64,000 bases of DNA, from NCBI RefSeq assembly GCF_943192895.1, contig NZ_CALPCB010000003.1, positions 62,001-126,000 of the forward strand. Direction: 5' to 3'. Positions within the stretch are counted from its first letter, which is position 1. Each line of letters begins with the position of its first letter. A program made the position numbers and the translations under genes. Under the pieces are notes generated by a model, which made no database searches, was not told the origin of the DNA, and saw only the letters and a program-made list of their open reading frames with translations. Source of the DNA: Veillonella_A intestinalis. GTDB lineage: Bacteria > Bacillota > Negativicutes > Veillonellales > Veillonellaceae. This document shows, in pieces, positions 62,846 to 64,000 of the stretch.

Positions 62846-63678
62846 GAAGCCCCTCCTTCAGCGACTACTGGCTTATGTAATAACTGACTATAACGATTAG
62901 CAACTGCCAGTTTTTGTTCAATTAACATCTTTGTATACGCATCTTTAGGATTTGCCATAATGTCCTTGAACGTTCCATAATCTGCTACTTGTCCCTGATT
63001 AAGTACCATAATTTCATCGGCTAAATGAGAGATTACACTAATGTCATGAGTAATAAAAATCATAGCTACTTCCTTAGAGTCTTTAATTCGTTTAAATTCC
63101 TTAATGATTTCATACTGTGTAATACTATCAATGGCAGTCGTAGGTTCGTCACAAATTAGTATATCCGGTTTCATTGCCATAGCCACACCAATCATAATAC
63201 GCTGTAGCATGCCACCACTCAATTGGTGAGGAAATTTATTAAGTGTATCTTCTGGCTCACGAATGTGCATTTTTTGTAGAATTTCTACTGCCTTAGCCTG
63301 CCATTCGCCTCTTGGAAACAAATCATGTGCTTCAAAAGTCTCAAAAATTTGATTACCAATTTTATACAAAGGGTCAAAGCATGTCATAGGGTTTTGCATA
63401 ATCATGCCGATATCAAGTCCCCGTAAGGATCTTAATTCCAAGGTGGACATAGTTAGCAAGTTTTTCTTTTTATAAAGAGCTTCACCAGTAATTTTAAAAT
63501 CACGACTTAAAATTCCCAAAATAGCTTTAGCAGTCATACTTTTACCGCTGCCCGACTCACCTAATATGCCAAGACAAGCTCCTGCTTTTAGAGAAAAGGA
63601 AACATTCTCCAAAATTTGCTTGGACCGCTCTCGATTTTGGTGGACAACAGATAAATTATTCACTGTTAAAATAGTCAT
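62839..63678 (-). CDS. ABC importer ATPase, NikD/DppD type
   Basis: First ATP-binding subunit of the same importer, 279 residues. Walker A GESGSGKSM, Q-loop MQNPMTCFDPLYKIG, signature LSGGMLQRI, Walker B ILICDEPTTAID, switch region FITHDISV. The QNP-type Q-loop and short length again resemble NikD. ATG after GGAGGTGCAGG. It overlaps the permease stop by 4 nt (ATGA) and the next ATPase by 7 nt, so all are one tightly coupled operon. Confidence 0.87.
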   Translation of the reverse strand: MTILTVNNLSVVHQNRERSKQILENVSFSLKAGACLGILGESGSGKSMTAKAILGILSRDFKITGEALYKKKNLLTMSTLELRSLRGLDIGMIMQNPMTCFDPLYKIGNQIFETFEAHDLFPRGEWQAKAVEILQKMHIREPEDTLNKFPHQLSGGMLQRIMIGVAMAMKPDILICDEPTTAIDSITQYEIIKEFKRIKDSKEVAMIFITHDISVISHLADEIMVLNQGQVADYGTFKDIMANPKDAYTKMLIEQKLAVANRYSQLLHKPVVAEGGASC

Positions 63679-64000
63679 TCCTGCACCTCCTTTGGATCGA
63701 GAGCATCGCGTATCGCATCACCTAATAAATTAAAAGCAGAAACTAATACTACGATAGCAACACCAGGCACCAACATTTGAATCGGGTTAACTGTTAATAC
63801 ATTTTTTGCCTCATTAAGCATAGCCCCCCACTCTGGTAATGGGGCCTGAATACCTAAACCTAAGAACGATAATGTAGAAATATTAATAATTGTCCAACCT
63901 ACATCTAAACTAGCTAGTACAGCCATTTCAGAACTAATACTTGGCAATAGATGACGAACCATTATAAAACGCTCACTACTACCAATGCAGCGAGAATACA
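63675..64000 (-). CDS. ABC importer permease, NikC/DppC type (C-terminal part)
   Basis: C-terminal portion of a binding-protein-dependent permease; the N terminus lies past base 64000. The frame is open to the window edge, reading YSRCIGSSERFIMVRHLLP, the EAA-loop region that contacts the ATPases. Then come hydrophobic segments with INISTLSFLGLGIQAPLPEWG, and the typical ending LLGDAIRDALDPKEVQE. Family membership is clear; the substrate (nickel or peptide) is not. Confidence 0.88.
   Translation of the reverse strand, partial: YSRCIGSSERFIMVRHLLPSISSEMAVLASLDVGWTIINISTLSFLGLGIQAPLPEWGAMLNEAKNVLTVNPIQMLVPGVAIVVLVSAFNLLGDAIRDALDPKEVQE

Overview
The window is 64 kb of chromosomal core from an AT-rich, outer-membrane-bearing (diderm) Firmicute, most likely Veillonella or a close relative in the Negativicutes. 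The gene orders are classic low-GC Firmicute ones (ctsR-mcsA-mcsB-clpC-radA-yacL-ispDF-gltX, cysS-mrnC-rlmB-yacP-sigH, rbgA-rnhB-yraN-comM-dprA-topA, secG-rnr-smpB with ssrA). They occur together with an RND-type AcrAB efflux pump, which needs an outer membrane. A DcuC-type C4-dicarboxylate carrier fits an anaerobe that ferments organic acids. The genus is inferred; the gene orders and motifs are seen directly. Nearly all genes lie on the minus strand. Plus-strand genes are the MFS-nadE pair, a rubrerythrin-like gene, a YeiH-family gene and ssrA.

Layout by position. 1-6.5 kb: topA (cut by the window edge), dprA, comM, yraN, rnhB, rbgA and rplS. 6.6-12.6 kb: glyS, glyQ, recO, a CNNM/CorC protein and era. 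12.6-17 kb: ybeY, phoH and two radical SAM genes. 17-21 kb: a decayed phosphatase remnant behind a well-formed promoter, then a plus-strand MFS exporter and NAD+ synthase. 21-31.5 kb: a HAD phosphatase, a small unknown membrane protein, gatCAB, ligA, pcrA and a CBS-regulated pyrophosphatase. 31.7-38.4 kb: dcuC and the tetR-acrA-acrB operon. 38.6-41.4 kb: rubrerythrin-like gene, yeiH, tRNA-Leu(CAA) and tmRNA. 41.4-48.9 kb: smpB, rnr, secG, sigH, yacP/rae1, rlmB, mrnC and cysS behind a T-box. 49-56 kb: pepT, gltX, fused ispDF, yacL and radA. 56-61 kb: the CtsR heat-shock operon. 61-64 kb: ferritin and a nickel/peptide-type ABC importer cut by the window end.

Functional themes are RNA and translation quality control (tmRNA, SmpB, RNase R, YbeY, Era, Mini-III, Rae1, ClpC/McsB), tRNA charging (GlyQS, CysS, GltX, GatCAB), DNA uptake and repair (DprA, ComM, RadA, RecO, PcrA, LigA, SigH), and oxygen or iron defence (rubrerythrin-like protein, ferritin).

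No CRISPR array, insertion sequence, prophage or defence island was seen, and no clearly new multi-gene system. The most unusual material is intergenic: short degenerate repeats that follow several stop codons (comM, rnhB, pepT), one of them forming an open Leu/Val reading frame after pepT; a duplicated hairpin element at 22.0-22.2 kb; a well-formed promoter driving a gene remnant; and a dense TTGAC/GTCAA array over the ctsR promoter.
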